A stretch of 40,821 nucleotides of DNA from Gammaproteobacteria bacterium SG8_30 (GCA_001303245.1 LJNS01000001.1:1-40821); one strand, 5' to 3'. Counted from the first letter of the stretch, positions 30,880-39,949 are shown. A program made the numbers and translations. The notes: a model not told the origin generated them from the letters alone.

Positions 30880-32436
30880 ATGTCGGTGCGCCTGTCTCCC
30901 TGGCTGACGTCGCTCGCGCTCGTGCTGCTCGTCTCGGGCTGCGCGGCGCAGCGCTTCGCGTCGGTCCCCCGCCCTGCGCCCGAATTCGCCTTGCCGGCGC
31001 GGGACAGCGACGCCTTCTCCTCCATCGAGTCGGACATCGCCTCCCGCCGCGGCGAGCAGTTCTCGGGTTTCCTGCTGCTCGACTCCAACGAGGACGGCCT
31101 GCGCTGGCGGCTGGCGCTGCTCGACTCCGCCAGGTACACGATCGACGTCCAGTACTACCTGTGGTACGGCGACGACTCCGGACTGCTGCTGCTCGAACGC
31201 CTGCTGCAGGCCGCCGACCGTGGCGTGCGGGTCCGCCTGCTGGTGGACGACATCAACCTGCTGCTGCGCGATGCCGCAACGGTCAGGCTGCGCGACCAGG
31301 GCGCGGCACTGCTAGACTCCCACCCCAACATCGAGCTGCGTCTCTTCAATCCCTGGTCGAAGCGCGGCCTGGCGGCGCGGGCGGGCGAGGCACTCACCGA
31401 CATGCGCCGGCTCAACCAGCGGATGCACCACAAGATGCTCGTCGTCGACAACCGTGCCGCGATCATCGGTGGCCGCAACATCGGCGATGAGTACCTCGGC
31501 CTAAACGAGGGGTTCAACTTCCACGACCTCGACGTGCTGGGCATCGGCCCGGTGGCCCGCGAGGCCTCGGCGGTGTTCGACTCCTTCTGGAACAGCGACT
31601 GGATCCTGCCGGCCGAGGCACTCGCGATCGAGGCGACCCCGGCGGCAGCGGCCGGGGCCCGCGCGCAGCTGAAGACCGTGCTTTCGCAGGCGAACAGCCT
31701 GCAGCGGTTCCCGGTCGAGGCCCAGGACTGGACGCGCGACATCGGGGCGCTCGAGGGGAGGCTTCAGGCGGGCACCAGCGAGATCCTCACCGACGTGCCG
31801 GCCGAGGGCGAGATCGCCCAGGACATGATCGAGTCCATCCGCGAACTCATGACCTCGGCCAGACGGGAACTTCTCGTGGTCAACGCCTACATCATCCCCT
31901 ACGACCGCGGTATCGGGATCCTTCGAGAGTTGACCGACCGAGGCGTCCGGACCCGGATCCTCACGAACTCCCTCGCCTCGCACGACGTACCGGCGGTCAA
32001 CAGCCACTACAAGAAGCGTCGCCGCGACATCCTGCAGGCCGGTGCCGGACTCTACGAGATGCGCCATGACGCCGCGATCAAGGCCGAGGTCGCCGACACG
32101 CCGCCGATCAGCGGGAAGTTCATGGGCCTGCACAGCAAGGCCATGGTCATCGACCGGCGATGGTCCTACATCGGCTCGATGAACTTCGATCCGCGGTCCG
32201 CGGCCATCAACACGGAGATGGGCGTCGTCATAGACAGTCCCGGCCTCGGCGAGGAGCTCGCCCGGCTCATCGAGCGGGACATGGGGCCCGAGAACAGCTG
32301 GGAGGTACAGCTGGCGGACGGCAACAAGCTGCGGTGGGTATCGAGCGATGCGGTAGTGACCCGTCAGCCGGCCCGGAACTGGTGGCAGCGCGTCGAGGAC
32401 GTGTTCTTCATGCTGTTCCCGGCAGAACTCTACTGA
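30880..32436 (+). CDS. Phospholipase D-family lipoprotein (ClsC/YmdC-like)
   Basis: A 518-residue protein with lipobox VLLVSGC (Cys21) and two HKD motifs: HHKMLVVD with GGRNIGDEY (His183, Lys185, Asp190) and HSKAMVID with GSMNFDPRS (His418, Lys420, Asp425). The architecture and length match the ClsC/YmdC type of cardiolipin synthase or related periplasmic phospholipase D proteins. They join or transfer phosphatidyl groups through a phosphohistidine intermediate. The VQYYLWYGDDSG strand is the family's first HKD-domain strand. ATG 30880 was chosen since the lipoprotein signal begins there; a long upstream open frame is non-conserved. Substrate (cardiolipin synthesis or another transfer) is not certain. 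Confidence 0.9.
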   Translation: MSVRLSPWLTSLALVLLVSGCAAQRFASVPRPAPEFALPARDSDAFSSIESDIASRRGEQFSGFLLLDSNEDGLRWRLALLDSARYTIDVQYYLWYGDDSGLLLLERLLQAADRGVRVRLLVDDINLLLRDAATVRLRDQGAALLDSHPNIELRLFNPWSKRGLAARAGEALTDMRRLNQRMHHKMLVVDNRAAIIGGRNIGDEYLGLNEGFNFHDLDVLGIGPVAREASAVFDSFWNSDWILPAEALAIEATPAAAAGARAQLKTVLSQANSLQRFPVEAQDWTRDIGALEGRLQAGTSEILTDVPAEGEIAQDMIESIRELMTSARRELLVVNAYIIPYDRGIGILRELTDRGVRTRILTNSLASHDVPAVNSHYKKRRRDILQAGAGLYEMRHDAAIKAEVADTPPISGKFMGLHSKAMVIDRRWSYIGSMNFDPRSAAINTEMGVVIDSPGLGEELARLIERDMGPENSWEVQLADGNKLRWVSSDAVVTRQPARNWWQRVEDVFFMLFPAELY

Positions 32437-32522
32437 CGAACGTCCGGAGGACGGGACTCGCGTTACGCGCAACACCAGCTTGCTGCCCAGCGCGACTCGG
32501 GATCGCACGCGTGCAACTCATC

Positions 32523-33371
32523 CTACCGGCGCTTTGGGAGCACGAGATTGGCCTGGAGACGGAAGCGGATTCCCTCAGGTCCTGCAGCCGGTGACTCGAG
32601 CCACTGCCCCACCCCGACCGCCAGGCTGACTGGCAGTCGCCCGACACGGATGAGCTTCGAGACCGACACGTTGAGCGGGATGGACCACTGCTCGGACTTC
32701 CAGTTGTAGCTGGACTCCGACTGCACCGATACGGTCCAGGCACTGGGCCAGGTGTAGGAGACGAAGGGCTGCACGAACGTGTTGCTGAGGTCCTGGCGCG
32801 CGTCGTCGCCTGCGAACGACCAGACGTGATTCGCCAGCACGCCGAGCGTCCAGCGGCCACGGGTCGTCAACGCCACGCCCGCCGGTCCGGCGCTCCACTT
32901 GCGACTGCCGAGCAAGGAGTCCGTGGCGGTGGGCAGCAGGAACACCGGCCCCACGCCCCAGATCACCCCGCCAGCCGTCGGAGCCCAAGGCGAAAAGAAC
33001 AGGCTCAGATTGACGTCGCCCAACCCGAACTGGGAGCCCTGTCCCGGAAAGACGTCGTCCTGGTACACGATCGGGACGATCGTCCGCGAGATCAGGTTCC
33101 ATTCCTCGCTCAACGCGAAGGGAATCACCGGTTGTACGTTCGTCACGGTCTTGGTGCCGCGATCGGCCGGACCGAGATCCCGGTCGAAGTTGATCTGGAC
33201 GGGCAGCGTGATGAGGTCGGCCAGAGGATTGGTCAGCTCCTGGGCAAGGCCGGCGTCGGCCGCCTGTTCCTGCGTCCGAGCCGGGCCCACCGCCGCGGCG
33301 AGCGTTGCCGACAAGAGAACGGCGGTCAGCGAGACCCTCGTCGTCCGTGCTGATCGAAATGAACGAATCAC
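32523..33371 (-). CDS. Outer-membrane porin-like protein of the phenol MetA-pathway family
   Basis: A 282-residue protein with a signal peptide ending near LAAAVGPARTQ. It then shows LTNPLADLITLPVQINFDRD, NVQPVIPFALSEEWNLISRT, FGLGDVNLSLFFSP and a series of amphipathic strands closing with FRLQANLVLP. This is the profile of the family called putative MetA-pathway of phenol degradation, in practice outer-membrane beta-barrels. Start GTG 33371 has AAGGAGC 5 bases upstream, which decides it over the longer frame. It follows another beta-barrel gene by 43 bases, and the DUF3604 gene precedes both, so the three probably form one operon. The transported compound is unknown. Confidence 0.78.
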   Translation of the reverse strand: MIRSFRSARTTRVSLTAVLLSATLAAAVGPARTQEQAADAGLAQELTNPLADLITLPVQINFDRDLGPADRGTKTVTNVQPVIPFALSEEWNLISRTIVPIVYQDDVFPGQGSQFGLGDVNLSLFFSPWAPTAGGVIWGVGPVFLLPTATDSLLGSRKWSAGPAGVALTTRGRWTLGVLANHVWSFAGDDARQDLSNTFVQPFVSYTWPSAWTVSVQSESSYNWKSEQWSIPLNVSVSKLIRVGRLPVSLAVGVGQWLESPAAGPEGIRFRLQANLVLPKRR

Positions 33372-33414
33372 GGTAGCTCCTTGTTGTACACCCGCAGCTT
33401 CGCCACGGCGCGTG

Positions 33415-34158
33415 TCAGAAGCTCCAGGCCAGGCCGAGGCCGAACCCTGCCTGCTGAACGTCGTAGACGAAACCACTCTCGTCGCGTTCAACGTCGAACC
33501 AGCGGTATCCGACCACGGTGCCGATGGCGTCGTTCCACTGGTACCCCAGGTTGAAGTTCAGGTCGTAGAACATCCTGGAGCCGACTCCGAAGCCTCCCAG
33601 TGCAGCGCCACCTGAGACATAGAACTTCGAGGTGCCCAGCAGGTGGTAACCCTTCAGGCCGAGAACAGGGTCGACCCACGACTCCTTGTTTCTGCCATTC
33701 AGCTCAAGCGGGCCGCTGAAAGCGAGATAGGAGTCGATGGACCAGTACCGTGCTCCCGCCAGGAGGTCGAGGCTGCCGCGCTCCTCTTGCAGCAACCGGT
33801 GCTCATAGGCGAATGTGAGCAAGGTCGACTTGGTTTCGGATCGCAGCGACAGCCCGAGCGCGGGGATCAGCTCCTCATCCGAGCGCACGTCGCTGTAGAC
33901 CAGGTCGGTAAAGAGCCCGCTGCGCCCTTTGCGTGCCTCGAACATCAGCATCAGCGCGGTCTCAGTGTCCTCGAGCGCCTTGGAGGGAGAGATGTCGATC
34001 TCGCCGGGCGGCAGTCCCGGGATGGTCGCGGCCGTCCCCTCCAGTCCCGCGAACCACAGGTACGGGGCGAGCTTGAACTCCCAGTCGGCCGCCGCAGCCG
34101 TGCCGTTAGCGGCCAGGAACACGGCAAGCGCCAGACTGGCGATCTTCAGGTTCGACAT
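33415..34158 (-). CDS. Predicted outer-membrane beta-barrel protein
   Basis: A 247-residue protein with a clean signal peptide (LKIASLALAVFLAANGTAAAA). The mature part starts DWEFKLAPYLWFAGLEGTAA and alternates strands such as GLFTDLVYSDV, LLTFAYEHRLL, LLAGARYWSID and a C-terminal FGLGLAWSF ending in the aromatic residue used for barrel assembly. No enzymatic motif is seen. It is a distant paralogue of the barrel at 22178-22948. It lies 51 bases after the DUF3604 gene and 43 bases before a porin-like gene, all leftward, so co-expression is likely. Function is unknown. Confidence 0.78.
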   Translation of the reverse strand: MSNLKIASLALAVFLAANGTAAAADWEFKLAPYLWFAGLEGTAATIPGLPPGEIDISPSKALEDTETALMLMFEARKGRSGLFTDLVYSDVRSDEELIPALGLSLRSETKSTLLTFAYEHRLLQEERGSLDLLAGARYWSIDSYLAFSGPLELNGRNKESWVDPVLGLKGYHLLGTSKFYVSGGAALGGFGVGSRMFYDLNFNLGYQWNDAIGTVVGYRWFDVERDESGFVYDVQQAGFGLGLAWSF

Positions 34159-34209
34159 GGTGCTGTCCTCATGTTGTTGGGCCGAATCGCTGCCGGTACC
34201 GCATCACCG

Positions 34210-36153
34210 TCAAGGCGTGTACCAGATCGGGGAGGTGTAGGCACGCTCCTGGTGACTGGCTGGGACATCCGTCGGAAGATCCTTGCCATAGAAGACCGCA
34301 TCATAGGTCGTCCACCGCGGTGTCGGGATCTCGAGTACCCGCACGTAGTAGAAGGCTCTCTGCGTCGCGTCGAAATCGGGATCCTTCCAGAAGCCCATCA
34401 GGAGCGGCGCACCGATCGAGTTGGTGTAGGTTGCATCGTCCACATCCACCGTATTGCCGACCGGCGTCCGGCAGCGGCCGTCGGCGCCGATCTGCCGGCC
34501 GTCCGACACCGCGACGTCGTAGACGCGTTCCCGGGTCCGGCCGTTGTCGTCCAGCCAGCCCTTGATCACCTGGACGCGGTCGAGATTGGCGCCGTCGACG
34601 TCGCGCAGCGCCCGGATGACGAGGCGGGGCGCGGTGCCCTTGGGTGCTACACGCAGGTTGGAGCCCATCGGCACGCCGCGCTGGTACCCGGTCTTCGCAA
34701 AGTCCGGGCGATCGACGTCCGTCGCCTCGAAGTCCCATCCGGCGAATACGCGGACCGTCATGCGCGTCCCGGTGGTCGCGTAGACCTCCTTGCGCTTCAG
34801 CGCGTCCCACAGCGACTCCCGGGTGTTGCCGGCCGCCCAGACGCCGGCAAGACCCGCCGCGAGCGTCTGGTAGTGGCGCATGGTGATGTCGGGACCGCCC
34901 GGCCGCTGCATGATGCCCGTGATCTGCTCTGAGAAGCGACCCGGATCGCCCGATGGTTCCCCGGGCGTCGCCTTGCCGAAGTAGTTGTTCTCCTCGATCG
35001 AAGCGAGCGAGGTGTGGGTGTCGGTCGAGCCGATCATCCCGAACTTGAATGGATTGACGCCGAGGTCACGCTCGTAGGCGAGGCCCCGGGCCAGCGCGGT
35101 CCGCGCGTACTCCCGCGGGAGCATGTCGGGCGTCTTGGGCTCCGGGCCGAAGCTGCCCTTGTCCCAGGTGCCGTAGTCGGCGAATTCGTCGTCCGGCGAC
35201 AGCAGCGGATGTGCCTCGCCGTCGCCTTTCATCTGGGTCACTTCATACACGGGCTCCCACCGCGTCCGGCGCTCGGCGTAGTTGCGGTCGAGCTTCTTGC
35301 GGGTCGTGAAGGTGACGTCGTCGAACATCAGCCCGTTCGACAGGTTGCCGTTGTGCGGGATGGCGAGCAGTCGGCCACCGGTCTTCGCCTCGTAGGCATC
35401 CATCCACCTCCAGAGATCCTCCGGATCGGTGGAGTCGTAGTTCGACATGGGAATGATCTGGTCCGCCATCTCCTTGCCGTCCCGGAAGACGACGTTGCGG
35501 TGCAGGTTGTTGCCGCCGGGACTCGCCGTCCATTCGTAGCCGATGAACGCCGTGAACCGGCCCGGCTCGTTGTACTCCTCGGCCAGCGACGTCAGGCGCT
35601 GCCACATCGTCCTGGTGAGCTCGTCCTGGTCCTTCAGCGGGTCCTGGCGGGTCGACATCCCCTGGCCCCAGAGACCATAGGCTTCCCAGTACTTGCCTGC
35701 ATGCACCAGCGCCGAGATCTCCCGCCCGAAGGTGGTCTGCAGGAGCAGCGGGTTCGATTCCGCGATCATCGGCGCCAGGCCGAGGTTCTCGGCGTGATCG
35801 GCCACGACCAGGAAGTCGAGCGGACGCTGCAAGCGGGCGCGCACGCCGGAGGAGGCGACGACCGCCTCGCCGCGCGCGAAGCGATAGGCCTCCTCGGGGC
35901 CAAGCCGGTTGCCGACCATGCCGGCGTCCGTCGAAAAGGCGGTGTGGACGTGCGTATCACCCCAGAACACCCGCTGCGGGTAGTTGTCGTTCAGGTAGGG
36001 CGAGTACTGCCGCTGTCCGAGCACCGCCTCGTCCGGGCGGCTACCGATGTCCGTGACCGGGCCCTGGGCGAGCGCGGCCGACGCCGCGGCGACGCCGACC
36101 GCCGAGACGAGCCATTCACGAATCCATCCGCCCGACGCCTTCATCGTGTCCAT
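34210..36153 (-). CDS. DUF3604 secreted protein with PHP-like metal motifs
   Basis: A 647-residue protein with a signal peptide ending about residue 30 (VGVAAASAALAQ). The mature part has RVFWGDTHVHTAFSTDAG, PLDFLVVADHAENLG, RFTAFIGYEWTASPGG, RLLAIPHNGNLSNG and KFGMIGSTDTHTSLAS, arranged like the metal-binding motifs of PHP-superfamily hydrolases. A C-terminal part ends with YYVRVLEIPTPRWTTYDAVF and PIWYTP. DUF3604 proteins are abundant in marine proteobacteria; a periplasmic metal-dependent hydrolase is likely but unproven. ATG 36153 (GGAG 6 bases upstream) is used; an ATG at 36144 is also possible. It begins a three-gene leftward group with two outer-membrane barrels. Confidence 0.9.
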   Translation of the reverse strand: MDTMKASGGWIREWLVSAVGVAAASAALAQGPVTDIGSRPDEAVLGQRQYSPYLNDNYPQRVFWGDTHVHTAFSTDAGMVGNRLGPEEAYRFARGEAVVASSGVRARLQRPLDFLVVADHAENLGLAPMIAESNPLLLQTTFGREISALVHAGKYWEAYGLWGQGMSTRQDPLKDQDELTRTMWQRLTSLAEEYNEPGRFTAFIGYEWTASPGGNNLHRNVVFRDGKEMADQIIPMSNYDSTDPEDLWRWMDAYEAKTGGRLLAIPHNGNLSNGLMFDDVTFTTRKKLDRNYAERRTRWEPVYEVTQMKGDGEAHPLLSPDDEFADYGTWDKGSFGPEPKTPDMLPREYARTALARGLAYERDLGVNPFKFGMIGSTDTHTSLASIEENNYFGKATPGEPSGDPGRFSEQITGIMQRPGGPDITMRHYQTLAAGLAGVWAAGNTRESLWDALKRKEVYATTGTRMTVRVFAGWDFEATDVDRPDFAKTGYQRGVPMGSNLRVAPKGTAPRLVIRALRDVDGANLDRVQVIKGWLDDNGRTRERVYDVAVSDGRQIGADGRCRTPVGNTVDVDDATYTNSIGAPLLMGFWKDPDFDATQRAFYYVRVLEIPTPRWTTYDAVFYGKDLPTDVPASHQERAYTSPIWYTP

Positions 36154-36274
36154 ATCCTTCTCCTCCACACACGAGTCGACGCCCGGGGAAGAGCGCCGGG
36201 GCGACTTCCCTGTATCTGGCCAAGGAATTCGCCCTCGAGCCTGACATTTCGCGCCATCTCCCTGTGCGCCGCCG

Positions 36275-36910
36275 CTATCGCTGCCGCCGCCGGCTCCGGT
36301 CCTCGCCCTCGAGCGTGCGCTGCCCCGCCGAGCGGGGCGTGCCGCGCATCTCGAGGCCGTGGCTTCCGGTCACGATGCTCTGGCCGGCATTCAGCGTGAC
36401 CGACAACGGCTCGAGCTCGCCCCGGCCCCAGAGGTGTTGCTCGGACGTCTCCCACAGGTGTCGCGTGTCGACCGTCGGCATGGCGATGAACAGAAATTGC
36501 AGCGCGAGCCCCTTGCCGACGGGCTCGGTCCAGGCCTGGAAGTCGCTGGCGCGCAGCGTGCCGCCGTCGTCGAATACCAGCAGCAAGGTCTGCCGCTTCG
36601 CCAAGCCGCGACCGGTGGCCATCTTGAACCAATCGATCCCGATGAAGTCGAGGTTGATGCCGAGTTGCCGTTCCTCGGCATTGATGTACTCGTACAACAT
36701 GGCGAAGCCGCCGGGCAGCGCACTCATCCGGGCAGGCGGACCGAGGCCGCGAACGGCCTCTGCGGCTGTCGTGACCCCTTCTTGGAGGCGCAAGTCCGAC
36801 TCTGCGATCGGCTCGCCGTGGCGCCGCCCCAGGATCGTACAGCCGGATCCCACGAGGCCCGTCATCACCAGCAATACGAGGACGCTATCGCGCAGCCGCC
36901 GGGGAGCCAT
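36275..36910 (-). CDS. Lipoprotein of unknown function
   Basis: A 211-residue protein with lipobox LVGSGC (Cys24). The mature domain has LQEGVTTAAEAVRGLGPPAR, FAMLYEYINAEERQLGINLD, KRQTLLLVFDDGGTLRASD and a C-terminal Arg-rich tail. A repeated plan of a leading helix, a GPP turn and a strand pair with DDGG is similar to small BamE/SmpA-fold lipoproteins. I recognise no named family. It overlaps the upstream lipoprotein gene by 26 bases in another frame, so the pair is coupled and may work together. It is 121 bases upstream of the DUF3604 gene on the same strand and may belong to its operon. Confidence 0.7.
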   Translation of the reverse strand: MAPRRLRDSVLVLLVMTGLVGSGCTILGRRHGEPIAESDLRLQEGVTTAAEAVRGLGPPARMSALPGGFAMLYEYINAEERQLGINLDFIGIDWFKMATGRGLAKRQTLLLVFDDGGTLRASDFQAWTEPVGKGLALQFLFIAMPTVDTRHLWETSEQHLWGRGELEPLSVTLNAGQSIVTGSHGLEMRGTPRSAGQRTLEGEDRSRRRQR

Positions 36911-37250
36911 TGCTCAACCCGTAGTCCAGCAGGACCCCGTTTGCATCGAAGAAGAAGATCGCGCGATCGTACGTGACGTCTTCGTTGATCCAGTTGTAGA
37001 CGATGAAGACGGCACCTCGTCCTCGACCCTGTTCCTTCAGGTAATAGAACACCGTCTGGTCGCGCAGCCCTATCACCTGCGAAGGCGGACCCAGGGTCCG
37101 CAGGATGACGGACTGGGTGGTCTCCCCTACAACCGGCGGCGAGATCGCCGGATCTCGCCACGTGCTCTCGACGCCTTTCGTCCGGTCGTAGGAGACGCAC
37201 GCGGTCGCGAGCACCGCCACCATCAGCGGCAGCGAAACAAGCACTCTCAT
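36885..37250 (-). CDS. Small lipoprotein with a BamE/SmpA-like fold
   Basis: A 121-residue protein with lipobox VAVLATAC (Cys18). The mature part reads VGETTQSVILRTLGPPSQVI, then TVFYYLKEQGRGRGAVFIVY and AIFFFDANGVLLDYGLSN. A helix, a LGPP turn, a strand with YY, and an FxFxxxG strand are the pattern of BamE/SmpA-type outer-membrane lipoproteins, but no close match is claimed. It is the first gene of a leftward group; its last 26 bases overlap the next lipoprotein. The two share the LGPP-type turn and may be distant relatives. ATG 37250 begins a good signal peptide. Confidence 0.7.
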   Translation of the reverse strand: MRVLVSLPLMVAVLATACVSYDRTKGVESTWRDPAISPPVVGETTQSVILRTLGPPSQVIGLRDQTVFYYLKEQGRGRGAVFIVYNWINEDVTYDRAIFFFDANGVLLDYGLSNGSPAAAR

Positions 37251-37661
37251 AGCGAGCCCTCAGTCGGTAGAACCGATCGGACCAACGCCTCCCCCTGCCA
37301 ACAGGGTCAGGCTCGACGAGAATTGGATTGATTAATAACTCGTCCCGTTCACGATCGGCATCGTCAAGAACCGAGACGGCGCCGGAAAATCATCGGAGGC
37401 TGCCGAACCGCCGGGCTCAGCGGAGGCGCGCAAGCACACGAAGCCGCGAGGCATCCACCGATGTCTGAAGACCCGGCATTGTGGATACTGCGCAGGTCCG
37501 GACCGGTTGGTCAGTCGGTTCACCCCGCAGCATCCGAAGCGAACGGTGCCGGAGACGGCGGACCCGCGGTCGATACGAAGGTAGCCATCAGTCGCAACGG
37601 TGCCCACGAGAGCGCGCGGCGGCCGGCATGGCTGTCCTTGCGTCAAGAAGGGAGGAGCACA
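37251..37661. other. Gene-free divergent intergenic region
   Basis: The 411 bases between the small lipoprotein gene (leftward) and the second DUF1254 gene (rightward) contain no gene I can support. An AT-rich patch at about 37319-37340 (TTGGATTGATTAATAACT) is the best place for promoters of either direction, and GGTCCGGACC at about 37494-37503 is a short palindrome. An open frame from 37461 continues into the DUF1254 gene but lacks conserved residues. Nothing else stands out. Confidence 0.5.
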
Positions 37662-39224
37662 ATGAAGAAGTCAGTTGGCAGACCGACCGAACATCGTCCA
37701 TCCAGAAGACCCAAGCACGTAACGACGTCAAGCCTGACTCTCGCAACATCGACTCTCGTGGTGGTATTGCAGGGGTCGGCGCTCGCCGAACCTCCGACGA
37801 TGAGGATGACGACGGAGATTCCCACTTCCATCACGACGCCCGACCGGGTGGAGACCCGAATCGGCACGCTGGAGTTCTTCGACGGCTTTCCGACTGCCGA
37901 GACCGCTCAGAGGACTTTCGACAATCTGGACTTTCTCCGGGGCGTTGAGGCGTTCCTGAACGGCTGTCCGGCTGCGTCGCTCGTCGCCATGCGGCAGGGA
38001 ATGCGGGAAATCGGCGCGGTCAACGGAACTATCGGCATCACCGAGACCCTGATGGACTCGCGATCGCTGTTCCTGACGGCGAATACCGAGAGCATCTACA
38101 CCGGTACGTGGCTAGATCTGAAGGATGGTCCGATCGTGGTGGAAAGCCCGCCCAATACATTGGGTATCGTGAACGACTTCTGGTTTCGCTACGTGGCGGA
38201 CCTGGGGAATGCAGGACCGGACAAGGGGCAGGGCGGCAAGTACCTTTTCGTCGGACCCGGCTACCAGGGCGACATCCCCGAAGGCTACTTCGTCTATCGG
38301 AGCCCGACCTACGGGAACTTTCTGATCTGGCGCGGATTCCTCGTACAAGGTGACCCGCAGCCCGGGATCGAGAACTTCAGGAAACATGCCCGTATCTATC
38401 CCCTGGCCAGAACGGACAACCCTCCGATCCAGAAGTGGGTCAACATGTCGGGCAAGGCCTTCAACAGCATTCACGCCAACGATTTCAGCTTCTACGAGGA
38501 ACTGAACGAGGTCGTCCAGGAGGAGCCCGCCGACTCCCTGGACCCGGAGATGCTTGGGCTGTTCGCTGCGATCGGGATCAAGAAAGGCCAGCCCTTCGCA
38601 CCGGACGCCCGGATGAAAGAGATCCTGACGGAGGCGGCCGCTGTGGGCAACGCGACCGCGCGCTCGCTCGTCTTCCCAGGCCGCGACAAGAGCGTTTATC
38701 AGTACGACTCAGGCTACTGGAAGACCGCTTTTGTCGGTGGCAGTCATGAGTTCCTGGCAAATGGCGTCCGACTGTTGGACGCGCGCACGTCCTTCTTCTA
38801 CTACGCCACGATGGTGACGCCCGCCATGGCCATGAGCATCCCGGGCGCCGGATCGCAATACTCTCTGGTCACAGTGGACGCCGCGGGAAAACCACTGGAC
38901 GGGTCCAAGAATTACAGGTTGCGCTACCCCCCCAATGTCCCGGCCAAGGATTTCTGGTCCGTCGTGATCTACGACAACCAGACCCGTTCCCTGCTGCAGA
39001 CCGATCAGCAATACCCAAGCATTTCGAGCCAGCGCGGAGTCCAGGCAAATCCTGACGGTTCTTATGACATCTATTTCGGTCCAGCTGCGCCGAAAGGCAA
39101 GGAGAGCAACTGGATCCAGACCGTTCCCGGCAAGGGCTTCAGCGTGATTCTGCGTTTTTACGGACCGCTCCAGCCGTGGTTCGACCAGACATGGCGGCCA
39201 GGCGACATCGAGCCCGTTGAATAG
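37662..39224 (+). CDS. DUF1254/DUF1214 secreted protein
   Basis: A 520-residue protein with a signal-like hydrophobic segment at about 23-42 (SSLTLATSTLVVVLQGSALA). DUF1254 covers about 80-220 (TFDNLDFLRGVEAFLNGCPA, LTANTESIYTGTWLDLKDGP, IVNDFWFRYVADLGNAGPDK) and DUF1214 about 400-505 (YRLRYPPNVPAKDFWSVVIY, GSYDIYFGPAAP). It is a non-lipoprotein relative of the protein at 26786-28207, with different central sequence. Function unknown. ATG 37662 has GGGAGGAG 6 bases upstream, fixing the start. Its bases look less GC-rich than its neighbours by eye, which may hint at separate origin. It is followed by a strong hairpin at 39263-39294. Confidence 0.88.
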   Translation: MKKSVGRPTEHRPSRRPKHVTTSSLTLATSTLVVVLQGSALAEPPTMRMTTEIPTSITTPDRVETRIGTLEFFDGFPTAETAQRTFDNLDFLRGVEAFLNGCPAASLVAMRQGMREIGAVNGTIGITETLMDSRSLFLTANTESIYTGTWLDLKDGPIVVESPPNTLGIVNDFWFRYVADLGNAGPDKGQGGKYLFVGPGYQGDIPEGYFVYRSPTYGNFLIWRGFLVQGDPQPGIENFRKHARIYPLARTDNPPIQKWVNMSGKAFNSIHANDFSFYEELNEVVQEEPADSLDPEMLGLFAAIGIKKGQPFAPDARMKEILTEAAAVGNATARSLVFPGRDKSVYQYDSGYWKTAFVGGSHEFLANGVRLLDARTSFFYYATMVTPAMAMSIPGAGSQYSLVTVDAAGKPLDGSKNYRLRYPPNVPAKDFWSVVIYDNQTRSLLQTDQQYPSISSQRGVQANPDGSYDIYFGPAAPKGKESNWIQTVPGKGFSVILRFYGPLQPWFDQTWRPGDIEPVE

Positions 39225-39262
39225 CAGCGGGGATAGCGAAGGCCGCCTATCGGCAGAGACGA

Positions 39263-39294
39263 GCCCGGGCCGCGCGTTCGCGCGGCGTCCGGGC
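39263..39294. terminator. Strong GC hairpin between convergent genes
   Basis: GCCCGG...CCGCGCG-TT-CGCGCGG...CCGGGC forms a 13-bp stem with one small bulge, in the 146-base gap between the convergent DUF1254 and SYLF genes. No T-run follows, so it may stop or pause transcription from either side without being a classical intrinsic terminator. Confidence 0.5.
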
Positions 39295-39370
39295 ATCGTC
39301 AACACCTGGATGCCGACCTACTACATGGGGCGGTAGGACGCGCCACCCTCTCGCGAGTCGACACCCGACC

Positions 39371-39949
39371 TCAAAGCTTCTCGTACGAGAATTTCGCTCC
39401 GCCGAGCGCCGCTTCGTACATCAGGCCGCCCTTGACGATGGCGAACGGTGCCACGCCTTTGCGATAGCCACCGACCGTCGTGGCGTCCTTCTTGCCGGCG
39501 CTCGCCCCGGCCGACGCGCCACCGGTTCCCGCCCCGGCCGAGGCCGCCGCCGTGATCGCGACCGCGCTCACCTGTGCGCCGAACTCGAAGTTGCCTGATG
39601 TGAAATCCCTGAAGGCACGCTGGTCCTCGAAAAAGATGATCAGGCTATAGCCCTGCGCGCCCGCCTGCCAGCCGAAGCTCACCTGCGTCATCTTGGTCTT
39701 GCCGACGATCTCGTCGTCAGCAAAGACACAGCCCTTGCCGTGCGCGCCGCCGATTCCAAGGCCCGCCTTGCCGATGGTTGGAAACACGGCAAAACCGTAG
39801 TTGTTGTCGAAGAAGGGAGCCGTCTCGCCGGCATCCCGGAACAGCTTGGCCGCGTCCTCGCAGGCACGCTTGCCGTCATCCGCATGCGCGCTTGCCCCGA
39901 ACAGCATGGCCAGGGTCAACGCCGTGAATAGTCTGGTCTGTCGCCTCAT
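39371..39949 (-). CDS. SYLF/YSC84-domain secreted protein
   Basis: A 192-residue protein with a signal peptide ending near FGASAHA (residue about 22). The mature part is a SYLF domain: helix CEDAAKLFRDAGETAPFFDN, strand GFAVFPTIGKAGLGIGGAHG, KTKMTQVSFGWQAGAQGYSL, IIFFEDQRAFRDFTSGNFEF and the glycine-alanine-rich GTGGASAGASAG loop before the closing PFAIVKGGLMYEAALGGAKF. Bacterial SYLF proteins are periplasmic or outer-membrane and of unknown function. ATG 39949 has GGAG about 10 bases upstream; an upstream extension is non-conserved. A shorter SYLF lipoprotein is at 23001-23567. Confidence 0.85.
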   Translation of the reverse strand: MRRQTRLFTALTLAMLFGASAHADDGKRACEDAAKLFRDAGETAPFFDNNYGFAVFPTIGKAGLGIGGAHGKGCVFADDEIVGKTKMTQVSFGWQAGAQGYSLIIFFEDQRAFRDFTSGNFEFGAQVSAVAITAAASAGAGTGGASAGASAGKKDATTVGGYRKGVAPFAIVKGGLMYEAALGGAKFSYEKL

